Positions 1-8,002 of a DNA stretch of 64,000 bases are shown here, one piece after another (the first letter of the stretch is position 1; each line of letters opens with the position of its first letter). Location: contig NZ_VFPH01000001.1 in the NCBI RefSeq assembly GCF_006717045.1, forward strand, positions 2,976,001-3,040,000, given 5' to 3'. The stretch is from Pseudonocardia cypriaca (GTDB taxonomy: Bacteria > Actinomycetota > Actinomycetes > Mycobacteriales > Pseudonocardiaceae). The notes beneath the pieces were generated by a model. That model did no database searches, was not told the origin of the DNA, and worked only from the letters and a program-made list of their open reading frames with translations. Both the position numbers and the translations under genes were made by a program.

Positions 1-512
1 GCGGACAGCCGGAGGCTGCGTTCCTCGAGGGCGTGCAGCCGCAGCTGGCGGAACCGCTCGCGCTCCACGGCGATCCAGGTGGCCGTCCAGCTGGGGAGGA
101 TGTCGGCCGACAGCAGCGCGATGTCCGGGCTGTCGCCCGCCGGGATCTCCGGGAGCGCCCTTACGAGACCGAGCGCGTCGCTGAGGTCGACGTGGACGTC
201 GGCGGCGAGGGAGAGCGGGCCGGTGAGGTCGCCGTCGGTGAACAGCGTGGGGATGCCGACCGCGGTGGCCGCCTCGGCGAGGAGGCGCTGCCCAGCAGCG
301 GCGGGCACGCCCGGCCAGAGGTCGGCGGCGAGCGTGGCGTGCTCCTGCGGCCGCGGGTGCACCGCGAGGTAGGCGACCAGCCTGCGCGAGTCGACGCCGA
401 GCGGCACCGCGGCCCCGTCCGAGACGAGGGTGAAGGACCCCAGCACGCGCACCGCGTGCCGTGCGCCCGGGTGCGCCTGAGTCGTGCGAGATCGTCGCTG
501 ATCGTCAGACAT
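1..512 (-). CDS. BTAD-domain (SARP-like) transcriptional regulator, 3' end cut by window
   Basis: Reading leftward from an ATG at 512 gives about 170 residues with no stop before the window edge. Residues 20-70 resemble the winged-helix DNA-binding start of AfsR/SARP regulators (VRVLGSF, then an SRRLVAYLAVH stretch). The last visible 40 residues carry the BTAD pattern W...ERERFRQLRLHALEE. Members of this family bind direct repeats near target promoters and are often local activators. How much C-terminal sequence is missing cannot be seen; small stand-alone BTAD proteins and large AfsR-type proteins both fit. The ATG is the first in frame after a stop-rich leader. Confidence 0.75.
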   Translation of the reverse strand, partial: MSDDQRRSRTTQAHPGARHAVRVLGSFTLVSDGAAVPLGVDSRRLVAYLAVHPRPQEHATLAADLWPGVPAAAGQRLLAEAATAVGIPTLFTDGDLTGPLSLAADVHVDLSDALGLVRALPEIPAGDSPDIALLSADILPSWTATWIAVERERFRQLRLHALEERSLRLS

Positions 513-663
513 GATCGTCCCATGTGTGGAGTGCTCGGCTGAAGCTCGCGAGGACCCGTCGGCAGCATGACAGCGCCCGAGTCCGCGAAAGAGTGTTCTC
601 CCGAGCGACCGCCTTGCCAAGGGGCATGTTCGTCACACTTCCGGCTGCTCTGCGGCCGTCCGA

Positions 664-679
664 GTGACTTGCGAGTCAC
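664..679. promoter_or_regulatory. 6-bp inverted repeat between the MEDS-ATPase gene and the BTAD regulator
   Basis: GTGACT, a 4-nt spacer, then AGTCAC form a perfect inverted repeat in the 179-bp space between the end of the ATPase gene (692) and the BTAD start (512). It could be an operator for the BTAD gene or a weak terminator stem for the upstream operon. There is no T-run, so an operator is a little more likely. Confidence 0.3.
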
Positions 680-691
680 CGGTCATCTTAC

Positions 692-1663
692 TCATGGCGC
701 GGCGTGCACCCGAACGTGGGTGCCACGGGTGTCTGCCCACACGTGGAGCGAGTCGCACAGCTGCCGGGCGATCCAGACGCCCCGCCCGCGAGGTTCCGCG
801 GGGTGCGGGGCCTGCAGCCCGGGCAACGGGTCGCGCAGCGTGCCGGCGTCGTCGATCTCGCACAACAACCCGTGCGCCCCGGTCCACAGCGACAGCTGCG
901 CCTCCGGGGTGCCGTGCTCCACCGCGTTGGTGGCCACCTCGTTGACGGCGAGGACGATGTCCTCCACGCGTTCGCGCTCGTAGCCGCGGCCGGAGAGCGC
1001 CCCCTCCACGGCGGTGCGCACCTCGTGGAGCTGCCACGCGCTGAACGACAGCCGCACGTCCGGTGGGCCGAGCAGGGGCGGCCGGGCGGCCGGCCGCGCG
1101 GTGAGGACGGCGCGCGGATCGTGGTGGCCGGGGTTGTGGCGCAGCTCGCCGTCGGTGAGCAGTAGCGGGTGGTTGCGCCGCGCCCCGTCGAGGATCTCCT
1201 GGTGCAGGGGGAGCTCCGGGTAGAAGCAGGTGATGCGAACCGGCAGGTCGGCGAGCGCGACGTTGAGGGCCGCGTCGAGCTCGGTCCAGAAGCGGCCGTC
1301 GGCGCCGTCGAACGCGGCCGTGTGCTCGTTGAGCACGGTGACGGGACGGCCCGACGCGACGCTCAGCGCGCGCAGGTCGAGGGCCCACCGGGCGGCGACC
1401 GTCTGGGCGGACGCGCCTGCCGGGCCTGCGTCCGGCCGCCGCAGGCGGACCAGCCGCTCCTCGGCCGGGAGCCGGCCCTCGAGGCGGTCGGCGAGGGACC
1501 GCTCGGTGGCGGGCTGCAGCGCGGTGGCGAGGGGCTCGTCGCGGTCGACGGCCTGCTCGGCGAGCGGGACGAGCTGGTCGAGCAGCTCCGCGGTGGAGCC
1601 GTGGAAACCGGCCGCGTGTTCGAGGCGAACCGCGTTGGCCGAGCGGGTGGTCTCGATCCTCAT
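692..1663 (-). CDS. MEDS-domain anti-sigma factor / histidine-kinase-like ATPase
   Basis: This 323-residue protein starts at an ATG at 1663 that overlaps the stop of the upstream gene (ATGA). The N-terminal half resembles the MEDS sensory domain seen in many actinomycete regulators. The C-terminal ~130 residues look like a GHKL ATPase of the RsbW/anti-sigma type: an N-box region (VNEVATNAVEHG), an IDDAG motif and GRGVWIARQLCD. Such proteins act as anti-sigma factors or kinases that bind or phosphorylate STAS partners. The gene directly upstream encodes MEDS-STAS, so the two probably form a switch. There is no transmembrane segment and no obvious sigma factor gene beside it, so the target sigma factor is unknown. 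Confidence 0.75.
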   Translation of the reverse strand: MRIETTRSANAVRLEHAAGFHGSTAELLDQLVPLAEQAVDRDEPLATALQPATERSLADRLEGRLPAEERLVRLRRPDAGPAGASAQTVAARWALDLRALSVASGRPVTVLNEHTAAFDGADGRFWTELDAALNVALADLPVRITCFYPELPLHQEILDGARRNHPLLLTDGELRHNPGHHDPRAVLTARPAARPPLLGPPDVRLSFSAWQLHEVRTAVEGALSGRGYERERVEDIVLAVNEVATNAVEHGTPEAQLSLWTGAHGLLCEIDDAGTLRDPLPGLQAPHPAEPRGRGVWIARQLCDSLHVWADTRGTHVRVHAAP

Positions 1664-2577
1664 GCCGTGGCTTGCTCGGGAGAGGCCTGGCCGACGGGAG
1701 CGACGTCGACCGGTGGGAGGTCGCTGCGGGTGCGAACGACGAGCTGGGTGGCGAACGGCGCGCCGCACCGGTCGAGCACGCGTTGCACGTTCGGCCGGAC
1801 GCCGGTGAGGACCAGGCGGTGCGCGTTGGGGAACTCCTCGGCGGCGTGGACGAGCCCGACGGCGCCCGCGACGTCGAGGAAGCGCAGCGACGACATGTCG
1901 AGGGTGATGTCGGCGGGGGCGTCCGGTTGGCGCAGCGCCCGGTCGAGGGCGGCCTCGAGGAAGCTGCGGATGCGTGGCCGGTTGCTGTGGTCGCACTCGC
2001 CCGCGACGCGAGCGGCGCCCGCGCCGATCGCCGTGATGCGCATGAGGCCGTCGTCGTAGATCGAGGGGGCGACGACCTCCGTGTGGTGCGCGGCCCGCAT
2101 CGACTCGACGACCTCATCGGGGTAGCGGCCGCGGTCGTAGATGCACAGCACGTGGGCCGGCCGGTGGCGGACGACCTCCTCGATGACGCGGTCGTAGTCG
2201 GCCATGCCTGCCTCGCCGCCGGCTTGCCTCGCCACGAAGGTGAGCCGCCCGGTGATGCGCACGGCCGGGAAGCCGGCGGCCAGTGCGGCGTCGACGGTGG
2301 CACGGACCGTCTCGGCGACCTCGCGTGGCGAGGTCTGCCGGTCGCTCGGGACGATGGTGAACCGGCCTTCGCGCAGCGGCCCGGCCACGGCGACGCCGTC
2401 GTCGGTCATCCGCTCGAGGACGCGGTCGGAGCTCCCGTCGTCGAAGTAGACGACGTGCTCGCCGCGGACGAGGCCGTGGGCGAGGAACTCGGCGGAGATC
2501 TGCCACAGCTGCTCGTCGCTCACCGGGACCGCGATGGCATGGTCGACGGACCGGCAGTCCTCGACCGTTGTCGTCAT
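1660..2577 (-). CDS. MEDS-domain STAS (anti-sigma factor antagonist) protein
   Basis: A 305-residue protein. An ATG at 2577 is preceded by a GGGGA stretch at suitable distance; an ATG at 2604 would add nine residues. Residues ~10-190 fit the MEDS fold (FLAHGLVRGEHVVYFDD, then a CIYDRGRYPDE strand like the DcmR-type sensory domain). The C-terminal ~100 residues resemble STAS domains, with ITLDMSSLRFLDVAGA carrying the serine/threonine region that is phosphorylated in SpoIIAA-like antagonists. It is translationally coupled to the ATPase gene downstream. By family it should release a sigma factor from its anti-sigma; the MEDS input signal is not known. Confidence 0.72.
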   Translation of the reverse strand: MTTTVEDCRSVDHAIAVPVSDEQLWQISAEFLAHGLVRGEHVVYFDDGSSDRVLERMTDDGVAVAGPLREGRFTIVPSDRQTSPREVAETVRATVDAALAAGFPAVRITGRLTFVARQAGGEAGMADYDRVIEEVVRHRPAHVLCIYDRGRYPDEVVESMRAAHHTEVVAPSIYDDGLMRITAIGAGAARVAGECDHSNRPRIRSFLEAALDRALRQPDAPADITLDMSSLRFLDVAGAVGLVHAAEEFPNAHRLVLTGVRPNVQRVLDRCGAPFATQLVVRTRSDLPPVDVAPVGQASPEQATA

Positions 2578-2612
2578 CACGCATCCCCGGGACGAGCGGA
2601 CCAAGCATCACA

Positions 2613-2698
2613 GTCGAACGCAGTACTGCTGAACCGCGAGTGTCGTCGAACCAGGCAGTATCGCCGAACGGCGCAGGTTCGTCGAACGCAGTGTCACG
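2613..2698. repeat. Five degenerate tandem repeats (GYYGAAC iterations) in the MEDS operon leader
   Basis: The heptamer GTCGAAC or a close variant recurs at 2613, 2628, 2645, 2663 and 2681, that is every 15-18 bp. Two copies share the 12-mer GTCGAACGCAGT exactly. The array lies 36-121 bp upstream of the MEDS-STAS start. Regular spacing close to 1.5-1.7 helical turns suits a multi-site operator, but drift from an old tandem duplication would look the same. Confidence 0.5.
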
Positions 2699-2792
2699 CG
2701 TAGGACACTGTACGTCCGCCACCGCTCCACGTACCCGCTGGTACGGCGAAGCGCATGATCGCGGCGGTGAACGGGCGCGCGGAACGCCCAGA

Positions 2793-4373
2793 TCAGGGCA
2801 GCAGCGGTGGCACCATCGCCTCGACGAGGTGGGGCCCCGGCTCGGCGGAGGCGCGGCGGAGGGCGGCGGCGAGCTCCTCGGCGGTGGTGACGCGCTCACC
2901 GGGCACGCCCATCCCCGCGGCGAGCGCCACGAAGTCGAGGTCGGGCCGGCCGAGGTCGAGCAGCGCCCTTGCCCTGGCCCCGTCGCCCGCGAGGTGCTCG
3001 GCGGCGCCCGTCTGCAGCAGCTCCATGCGCAGGATCGCGTAGGCGCTGTTGTGGTAGACGAGCGTGGTGACGTCCAGGCCCTCGCGGGCCTGGGTCCACA
3101 GCGCGGAGATGGTGTACATGGCGCTGCCGTCGGCCTGCAGGCACCAGACGGGCCGGTCGGGGCAGGCCACTGCTGCGCCGGTTGCGGCGGGCAGGCCGTA
3201 GCCGATCGAGCCGCCGGTGAGCGTGAGCCAGTCGTGGCGCGGGGCGCCGGCCGTGACGGCGGGGAGGCCGAGTCCCGAGGTCACCGACTCGTCGACGACG
3301 ACCGCGCCTTCCGGCAGCAGGGCACCCACCACGGCGGCTGCGCTCTCCACGGTGAGCGCGCCGGTGGGCAGCTCGGGCCGGGCGGCGGGGGCGGGCCGCG
3401 CCCGGGTGCCCGGGGCGAGCAGGTCGGCGAGCTCCTCCAGCGCCGCGGTGGCGGTCCCGCCGGTGAGTGCGCCTTCCTTCGGCACGAGCGCGTGGACGTG
3501 GCACCCGGCGGGCACGAGGTCGGACGGCTTCCCGGGGTAGGCGAAGAAGGACACCGGCGAGCGGGCCCCCACCAGCACGATGTGGCGCGCCCCCGCGAGC
3601 TGGCCGACGGCCACGTCGACGACGTAGCCGAGCCGGTCGACGGGCGCGACCCCGGCGCCGCGCTCGAGGCGGGTGGGGAAGGTCTCGGCGAGCACCCGCG
3701 CCCCGGTGGCGGCGGCGATGCGGTCGGCCGCCGCGAGCCCGGCGGCCCGGGTGGCGTCGCCGCCGACGAGCAGCACGCACGGCTCGCCGGAGGAGAGGAC
3801 CCGCGCGGCCTCGCTGATCGCGTCCGGCTCGGCGCGGGCCGGCCGGGCGACCTCGTCGGGGGTGAGGACCGGTTCGCCGCCGTCGCCCCAGCTCACGTCG
3901 GCGGGCAGCACCAGCGTGGCGACCTGCCCGGCCCTCGCCGCGGCCACCGCGGCGGCGGCGTCGGCGCCGATCTCGGCCGTGAGGGTGCTCTCCCGCACCC
4001 AGCCGGACACGGCACCCGCGATCGCGGCGATGTCGGACTGCAGCGGGGCGTCGTACTTGGCGTGGGTGGTGGCGTGGTCGCCGACGACGTTGACGAGTGG
4101 CGTGCCGGCCCGGCGCGCGTTGTGCAGGTTGGCCAGGCCGTTGCCGAGGCCGGGGCCGAGGTGCAGCAGCGTGGCGGCGGGCCGCTCCGCCATGCGCGCG
4201 TACCCGTCGGCGGCCCCGGTGGCGACGCCCTCGAACAGGGTGAGCACCGCCCGCATCTCGGGCACCCCGTCGAGGGCTGCCACGAAGTGCATCTCGGAGG
4301 TGCCGGGGTTGGCGAAGCAGGTGTCGACGCCGCTGGCCCGCAGCGACCGCAGGAGTGCGTGTGCGCCGATCAC
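2793..4373 (-). CDS. ilvX: ThDP-dependent enzyme, IlvX-type acetolactate synthase large-subunit homologue
   Basis: This 526-residue protein starts at a GTG at 4373 that overlaps the stop of the OsmC gene (GTGA). It has the three-part ThDP enzyme layout: an N-terminal domain with FANPGTSEMHF and the cofactor glutamate in LFEGVATGAADGYAR, a central nucleotide-fold domain, and a C-terminal domain with ADGSAMYT...YHNSAY, the ThDP-Mg motif. It closely follows M. tuberculosis IlvX, which is named as an acetohydroxyacid synthase without a proven reaction. Benzoylformate-decarboxylase-like chemistry is another option. No small regulatory subunit gene (ilvN type) is next to it, so a role in branched-chain amino acid synthesis is doubtful. 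Confidence 0.8.
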   Translation of the reverse strand: MIGAHALLRSLRASGVDTCFANPGTSEMHFVAALDGVPEMRAVLTLFEGVATGAADGYARMAERPAATLLHLGPGLGNGLANLHNARRAGTPLVNVVGDHATTHAKYDAPLQSDIAAIAGAVSGWVRESTLTAEIGADAAAAVAAARAGQVATLVLPADVSWGDGGEPVLTPDEVARPARAEPDAISEAARVLSSGEPCVLLVGGDATRAAGLAAADRIAAATGARVLAETFPTRLERGAGVAPVDRLGYVVDVAVGQLAGARHIVLVGARSPVSFFAYPGKPSDLVPAGCHVHALVPKEGALTGGTATAALEELADLLAPGTRARPAPAARPELPTGALTVESAAAVVGALLPEGAVVVDESVTSGLGLPAVTAGAPRHDWLTLTGGSIGYGLPAATGAAVACPDRPVWCLQADGSAMYTISALWTQAREGLDVTTLVYHNSAYAILRMELLQTGAAEHLAGDGARARALLDLGRPDLDFVALAAGMGVPGERVTTAEELAAALRRASAEPGPHLVEAMVPPLLP

Positions 4374-4873
4374 GCGCGCACGCTCACCGAGGTGGCGGGG
4401 GAGGACTTGAGGGTCTGCAGCACCACGCAGTAGCGCTCGGTGAGCCGGATCAGCGTGGCGACCTCGTCCTCGCTCGCGGTGGTGTCCAGGTCGAACGAGA
4501 GCCGGATCTCGCGGAACCCGACCGGGGCCTCCTTGTCGACGCCGAGCGTGCCGCGGAAGTCCAGGTCGCCCTCGGCGTGCACGGTGCCGCTCGCCTGGAT
4601 GCCGAGCGACGTGGCCACGGCCCGCAGCGTGACACCGGCGCAGGCGACGAGCGCCTCGAGCAGCATGTCCCCGGAGCACAGCTGGGTGCCGTCGCCGCCG
4701 GTGGCCGGGTCCAGGCCTGCCTCGGCGAGCGCGGTGGCCGTGCGCACGCGGCAGGCGACGCCGGAGCCGTCCAGCTCGCCGTCGGCGGCGAGCGTGACGA
4801 CCGCGGCGGCCGGGTCGTCCCGGTAGCGCGCCTTGAGCGGGGTCTGCAGCTCTCGGAGGGTCGTGGCGTCCAT
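4370..4873 (-). CDS. OsmC family peroxiredoxin-like protein
   Basis: A 167-residue protein with the two conserved cysteines of OsmC/Ohr proteins: Cys78 in LVACAGVTL and Cys149 in ERYCVVLQTL. Family members reduce organic or fatty-acid hydroperoxides in the cytoplasm through this thiol pair. It lies first in a two-gene unit and shares four bases with the IlvX-like gene. Its ATG is the first in frame after the divergent phosphatidyltransferase promoter. It is closer to the broad OsmC branch than to classical Ohr, so the peroxide substrate is not clear. Confidence 0.8.
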   Translation of the reverse strand: MDATTLRELQTPLKARYRDDPAAAVVTLAADGELDGSGVACRVRTATALAEAGLDPATGGDGTQLCSGDMLLEALVACAGVTLRAVATSLGIQASGTVHAEGDLDFRGTLGVDKEAPVGFREIRLSFDLDTTASEDEVATLIRLTERYCVVLQTLKSSPATSVSVRA

Positions 4874-4938
4874 GGATGCATCGTGCCCCGCGCCGTCACG
4901 AGGCGCGACGGCGCGGCGGGGATCAGTAGGCTCATCGG

Positions 4939-5592
4939 GTGGCCGAACCGTCGCTGACCAGCCTGCTGGCGCAGCTCCGCAGCGATCGGGTGCTGACCGT
5001 GCCCAACCTCCTCAGCGCGGTGCGGCTCGCCGGGGTGCCGGTGTTCCTCTACCTGCTGCTCGTGCCCGGTGGCGCGGCGTGGGGCGCGGACATCTGGGCG
5101 ATCGTGGTGCTGGCCCTCGGCGGCATCACCGACTGGCTCGACGGGAAGCTCGCCCGTCTGCTCGGCCAGTACAGCGCGCTCGGCGCGCTCCTGGACCCGG
5201 CGGTCGACCGGCTGTACATCCTCGCCGCGCTGGTGGCGCTGGGCGTGCGCGACGTCGTGCCCTGGTGGGCGGTGATCGCGCTCGTGGCCCGCGACCTCCT
5301 GCTCGCCGCCACCCTGCCGGTGCTGCGCTCCCGCGGTTACGGGCCCTACCAGGTGACCTACCTCGGCAAGGGCGCCACGTTCCTGCTGCTGTACGCGTTC
5401 CCGCTCCTGCTCGCCGCGCAGGCGCAGGGCTGGTTCGCCGATCTCGCCCGCCCGTTCGCATACGCGTTCTCCGTGTGGGGCACCACGCTCTACCTGTACA
5501 CGGGCGCCCTCTACCTGGCCCAGTTCGTCCGCGCGCTGCGCACGCCGGCCCATCGGGCGGGGGTCGCGGGCGGCCAGCAGAGCGGGGGCTAG
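4939..5592 (+). CDS. CDP-alcohol phosphatidyltransferase family membrane protein
   Basis: A 217-residue, mostly hydrophobic protein with about six membrane segments. Residues ~64-91 show the CDP-alcohol signature in full: DG-x2-AR-x8-G-x3-D-x3-D (DWLDGKLAR ... LLDPAVD). These enzymes displace CMP from CDP-diacylglycerol using glycerol phosphate, inositol phosphate or another phospholipid. Position next to gcvH and garA matches Rv1822 (PgsA2) of M. tuberculosis, so phosphatidylglycerol-phosphate or cardiolipin synthesis is likely, but the acceptor cannot be read from sequence. The GTG start follows TAGGCT by 6 nt, the leaderless -10 pattern. Its TAG stop forms part of the -10-like hexamer of gcvH. 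Confidence 0.85.
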   Translation: MAEPSLTSLLAQLRSDRVLTVPNLLSAVRLAGVPVFLYLLLVPGGAAWGADIWAIVVLALGGITDWLDGKLARLLGQYSALGALLDPAVDRLYILAALVALGVRDVVPWWAVIALVARDLLLAATLPVLRSRGYGPYQVTYLGKGATFLLLYAFPLLLAAQAQGWFADLARPFAYAFSVWGTTLYLYTGALYLAQFVRALRTPAHRAGVAGGQQSGG

Positions 5593-5602
5593 GGTTCCGA
5601 TC

Positions 5603-5989
5603 GTGATCCCCGAGGACCTCCGCTACACCGAAGCCCACGAGTGGGTGCGCGACCTGGGGGACGGGGTGGTTCGCATCGGCATCACCGACCACGCCCAGTC
5701 CCAGCTCGGCGACGTCGTCTTCGTGCAGCTGCCCGCCGTCGGCGACGAGGTCACGGCAGGTGCGGCCGTCGGCGAGGTCGAGTCCACGAAGTCGGTCTCC
5801 GACATCTACTCGCCCGTCGTCGGCACGGTCTCGGCCGTCAACGACGCCCTCGACGCCAACCCCGAGCTGATCAACTCCGGCCCGTACGAGGCGGGCTGGA
5901 TGTTCGAGATCCGGCTGGCCGACGACGCGACCGGCGTTCCGGACGACCTGCTCGACGCGGCCGCCTACCAGGAGCTGACGGGCAGCTGA
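5603..5989 (+). CDS. gcvH: Glycine cleavage system H protein
   Basis: This 128-residue lipoyl carrier has the usual length and fold (EAHEWVRD start, IGITDHAQSQLGD). The lipoylated lysine is Lys63 in VEVESTKS-like context (GEVESTKSVSDIYSP). H protein shuttles the methylamine group from the P protein to T and the reduced lipoyl arm to L protein. The GTG at 5603 lies 7 nt after TAGGGT (5590-5595) with no Shine-Dalgarno, suggesting a leaderless transcript. gcvP follows 3.2 kb downstream behind its own riboswitch; no gcvT is in the window. Confidence 0.97.
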   Translation: MIPEDLRYTEAHEWVRDLGDGVVRIGITDHAQSQLGDVVFVQLPAVGDEVTAGAAVGEVESTKSVSDIYSPVVGTVSAVNDALDANPELINSGPYEAGWMFEIRLADDATGVPDDLLDAAAYQELTGS

Positions 5990-6144
5990 CCGGGCCTCCC
6001 GGTCCCACAGCTGCAGGGTAGGTTTGCAGGACCTCGCGCCGGCGCGCGTGTTCCGCCCGAACGGCGTCACACTTACCGCTGGAGCAGTGCATTTCCGTGA
6101 AGCCAGGGCACCACACGAGCCCACCATCAGGAGGAGACCCCGAG

Positions 6145-6597
6145 GTGACCACGAACGACGGGCCTGGCGTGCCCCCGGAGCGTTCCCCGGAGACCACCTC
6201 GGTCTTCCGCGCGGACTTCCTCTCGGAGGCCGAGTCCCCGGCCCAGGACCAGCCGGTCTCCGGTGTCGAGTCCCTGCCCGCCGGCTCTGCCCTGCTGGTG
6301 GTCAAGCGCGGCCCCAACGCGGGCTCCCGGTTCCTGCTCGACCGGGCGTCCACGAGCGCAGGCCGCCACCCGGACAGCGACATCTTCCTCGACGACGTCA
6401 CCGTCTCGCGCCGCCACGCGGAGTTCCGCAGCGACGCGGGTGAGTTCGTCGTCGTCGACGTCGGCAGCCTGAACGGCACGTACGTCAACCGGGAGCCGGT
6501 GGACACCGCCGTGCTCGCCAACGGGGACGAGGTGCAGATCGGGAAGTTCCGGCTCGTGTTCCTCACCGGACCGCGCGAGTCCGGGGCGAGGGGCTGA
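6145..6597 (+). CDS. garA: GarA/OdhI-type FHA regulator of central carbon metabolism
   Basis: A 150-residue protein with the N-terminal phosphorylation motif ETTSVFRADF and a C-terminal FHA domain (GRHPDSDIFLDD, SRRHAEF, GSLNGTYVN). In mycobacteria the tandem threonines are targets of PknG and PknB; the phosphorylated tail then folds back on the FHA domain. Unphosphorylated GarA inhibits 2-oxoglutarate dehydrogenase and glutamate dehydrogenase and stimulates glutamate synthase. The GTG at 6145 is chosen because AGGAGGAG lies 8 nt upstream; an in-frame ATG at 6097 would add 16 residues not found in homologues. Order gcvH-garA is conserved with mycobacteria. Confidence 0.95.
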   Translation: MTTNDGPGVPPERSPETTSVFRADFLSEAESPAQDQPVSGVESLPAGSALLVVKRGPNAGSRFLLDRASTSAGRHPDSDIFLDDVTVSRRHAEFRSDAGEFVVVDVGSLNGTYVNREPVDTAVLANGDEVQIGKFRLVFLTGPRESGARG

Positions 6598-6705
6598 CCT
6601 CCGCACCACTCGCCGTACCGGCGCCACGACCCGTCCGGAGTCGGGCGCCGGCAGGGTGCGCCGTGTAGCGTCGGGAAGCGCAGGACCGCGAGGAGGAGCA
6701 GAGCG

Positions 6706-7179
6706 ATGAGCGAAATGCGCGTCGTGGGGGTACGGGTCGAACTGCCCGCCAACCAGCCGATCCTCCTGTTGCGGGAGACCTCCGGCGATCGTTATCTGCC
6801 GATCTGGATCGGTTCGGTCGAGGCCACCGCCATCGCGCTCGAGCAGCAGGGTGTCAAGCCGGCCCGGCCCCTCACCCACGACCTCCTCAAGGACGTGATC
6901 AACGCACTGGGGCGGCGCCTCGAGCAGGTGCGGATCACCGATCTGCAGGAAGGCACCTTCTACGCGGAGCTGGTGTTCGACGGCGGCATCACGGTGTCGG
7001 CGCGCCCCAGCGACTCGGTGGCGCTCGCGCTGCGGATCGGGGTGCCCATCCACGCCGAGGAGAGCGTGCTCGCCGAGGCCGGGTTGATCATCCCGGACGA
7101 GCAGGAGGACGAGGTCGAGAAGTTCCGCGAGTTCCTCGACTCGATCACTCCGGAGGACTTCCGGGGCGCCCAGCCGTAG
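6706..7179 (+). CDS. Bifunctional nuclease family protein (DUF151)
   Basis: 157 residues, with the DUF151 core: PILLLRETSGDRYLPIWIG, then LTHDLL and a RPSDSVALALR motif. The family was named for a plant protein reported to have RNase and DNase activity; bacterial roles are unsettled. It corresponds by position to Rv1829 between garA and the MerR gene. A strong AGGAGGAG precedes the ATG at 6706. The acidic last third (EEDEVEKF-like) is typical of actinomycete members. Confidence 0.88.
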   Translation: MSEMRVVGVRVELPANQPILLLRETSGDRYLPIWIGSVEATAIALEQQGVKPARPLTHDLLKDVINALGRRLEQVRITDLQEGTFYAELVFDGGITVSARPSDSVALALRIGVPIHAEESVLAEAGLIIPDEQEDEVEKFREFLDSITPEDFRGAQP

Positions 7180-7297
7180 AGGCGGCGGCGTGCCGCGTTG
7201 ACCGGGCAGGCGCAGGCTCATATCGTCGGATTTCTCGCAGCTCGTCGTACGGCAGACCCCCCGGTCGCCGGAGTCGGGCTCCGGCGGAAGGAGTTCG

Positions 7298-7876
7298 GTG
7301 GAGCAGCCGCCGTCCGGCGCGCCCGAGCAGGGCGAGCTCTTCCCCGACCCGCTGCTCGGAGAAGGTTTCGAAGGCCTGCCCGACCAGCTCGTCGGCTTCC
7401 GCGGGCCCACGGCCTGCCAGGTCGTCGGCATCACCTACCGGCAGCTCGACTATTGGGCGCGCACCGGTCTCGTCGTCCCGTCGATCCGCGGTGCCGCGGG
7501 TTCCGGGTCGCAGCGGCTGTACTCGTTCAAGGACGTGCTCGTCCTGAAGGTCGTGAAGCGGCTGCTGGACGCAGGGGTGTCCCTGCAGAACATCCGCGTG
7601 GCCGTCGAGCACCTGCGCCGCCGCGGCATCCGCGACCTCGCCGGCATCACGCTGTTCAGCGACGGCACCACGGTCTACGAGTGCGCATCGCCCGAGGAGG
7701 TCGTCGACCTGCTGCGCGGCGGCCAGGGCGTGTTCGGCATCGCGGTCGGCGGGGCCATGAAGGAGATCAGCGGCTCCATCAAGGACTTCCCGGTGGAGCG
7801 GGCCGACGGCGGCAGCGTCGACGACTCGCCCGAGGACGAGCTGTCCCGCCGCCGGGCGCGGCGCGCGATCAGCTGA
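7298..7876 (+). CDS. resR: MerR-family regulator, ResR/McdR (Rv1830) orthologue
   Basis: A 192-residue protein with a MerR winged helix at residues ~45-115 (ITYRQLDYWARTGLVVPS, SGSQRLYSFKDVL) and a short effector region with LFSDGTTVYEC and GQGVFGIAV. These blocks match M. tuberculosis Rv1830, whose variants alter growth recovery after antibiotic exposure and whose targets include cell-division and growth genes. The GTG at 7298 follows GGAAGGAG. The second MerR gene (Rv1828 type) and DUF881 genes of the mycobacterial locus are absent here. A perfect inverted repeat 92 bp after its stop could be one of its sites. Confidence 0.9.
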   Translation: MEQPPSGAPEQGELFPDPLLGEGFEGLPDQLVGFRGPTACQVVGITYRQLDYWARTGLVVPSIRGAAGSGSQRLYSFKDVLVLKVVKRLLDAGVSLQNIRVAVEHLRRRGIRDLAGITLFSDGTTVYECASPEEVVDLLRGGQGVFGIAVGGAMKEISGSIKDFPVERADGGSVDDSPEDELSRRRARRAIS

Positions 7877-7967
7877 CAGCCCCTGTCGGAGCTCGCTCGT
7901 CGGAGGAGCCGGTCACGGTGCCGGCGCAGGTCTCACCGTCGCTGCAGAGGGATCGCTGAACCCACGT

Positions 7968-7985
7968 CGTTGCAACGCTGCAACG
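7968..7985. promoter_or_regulatory. 7-bp perfect inverted repeat before the PIG-L gene
   Basis: CGTTGCA, four bases, TGCAACG. It sits 17 bp upstream of the PIG-L start and overlaps the likely transcription or ribosome-binding region. A dyad of this size just after a MerR-type gene suggests an operator; whether ResR binds it is inference. Confidence 0.4.
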
Positions 7986-8002
7986 GAAGGACGGTTTGCC
8001 CG

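Noticed and set aside
2568..4433. A 621-residue plus-strand frame across the ThDP gene
   Set aside because: Arg/Gly/His-rich composition with no domain; the minus strand carries intact ThDP enzyme motifs.
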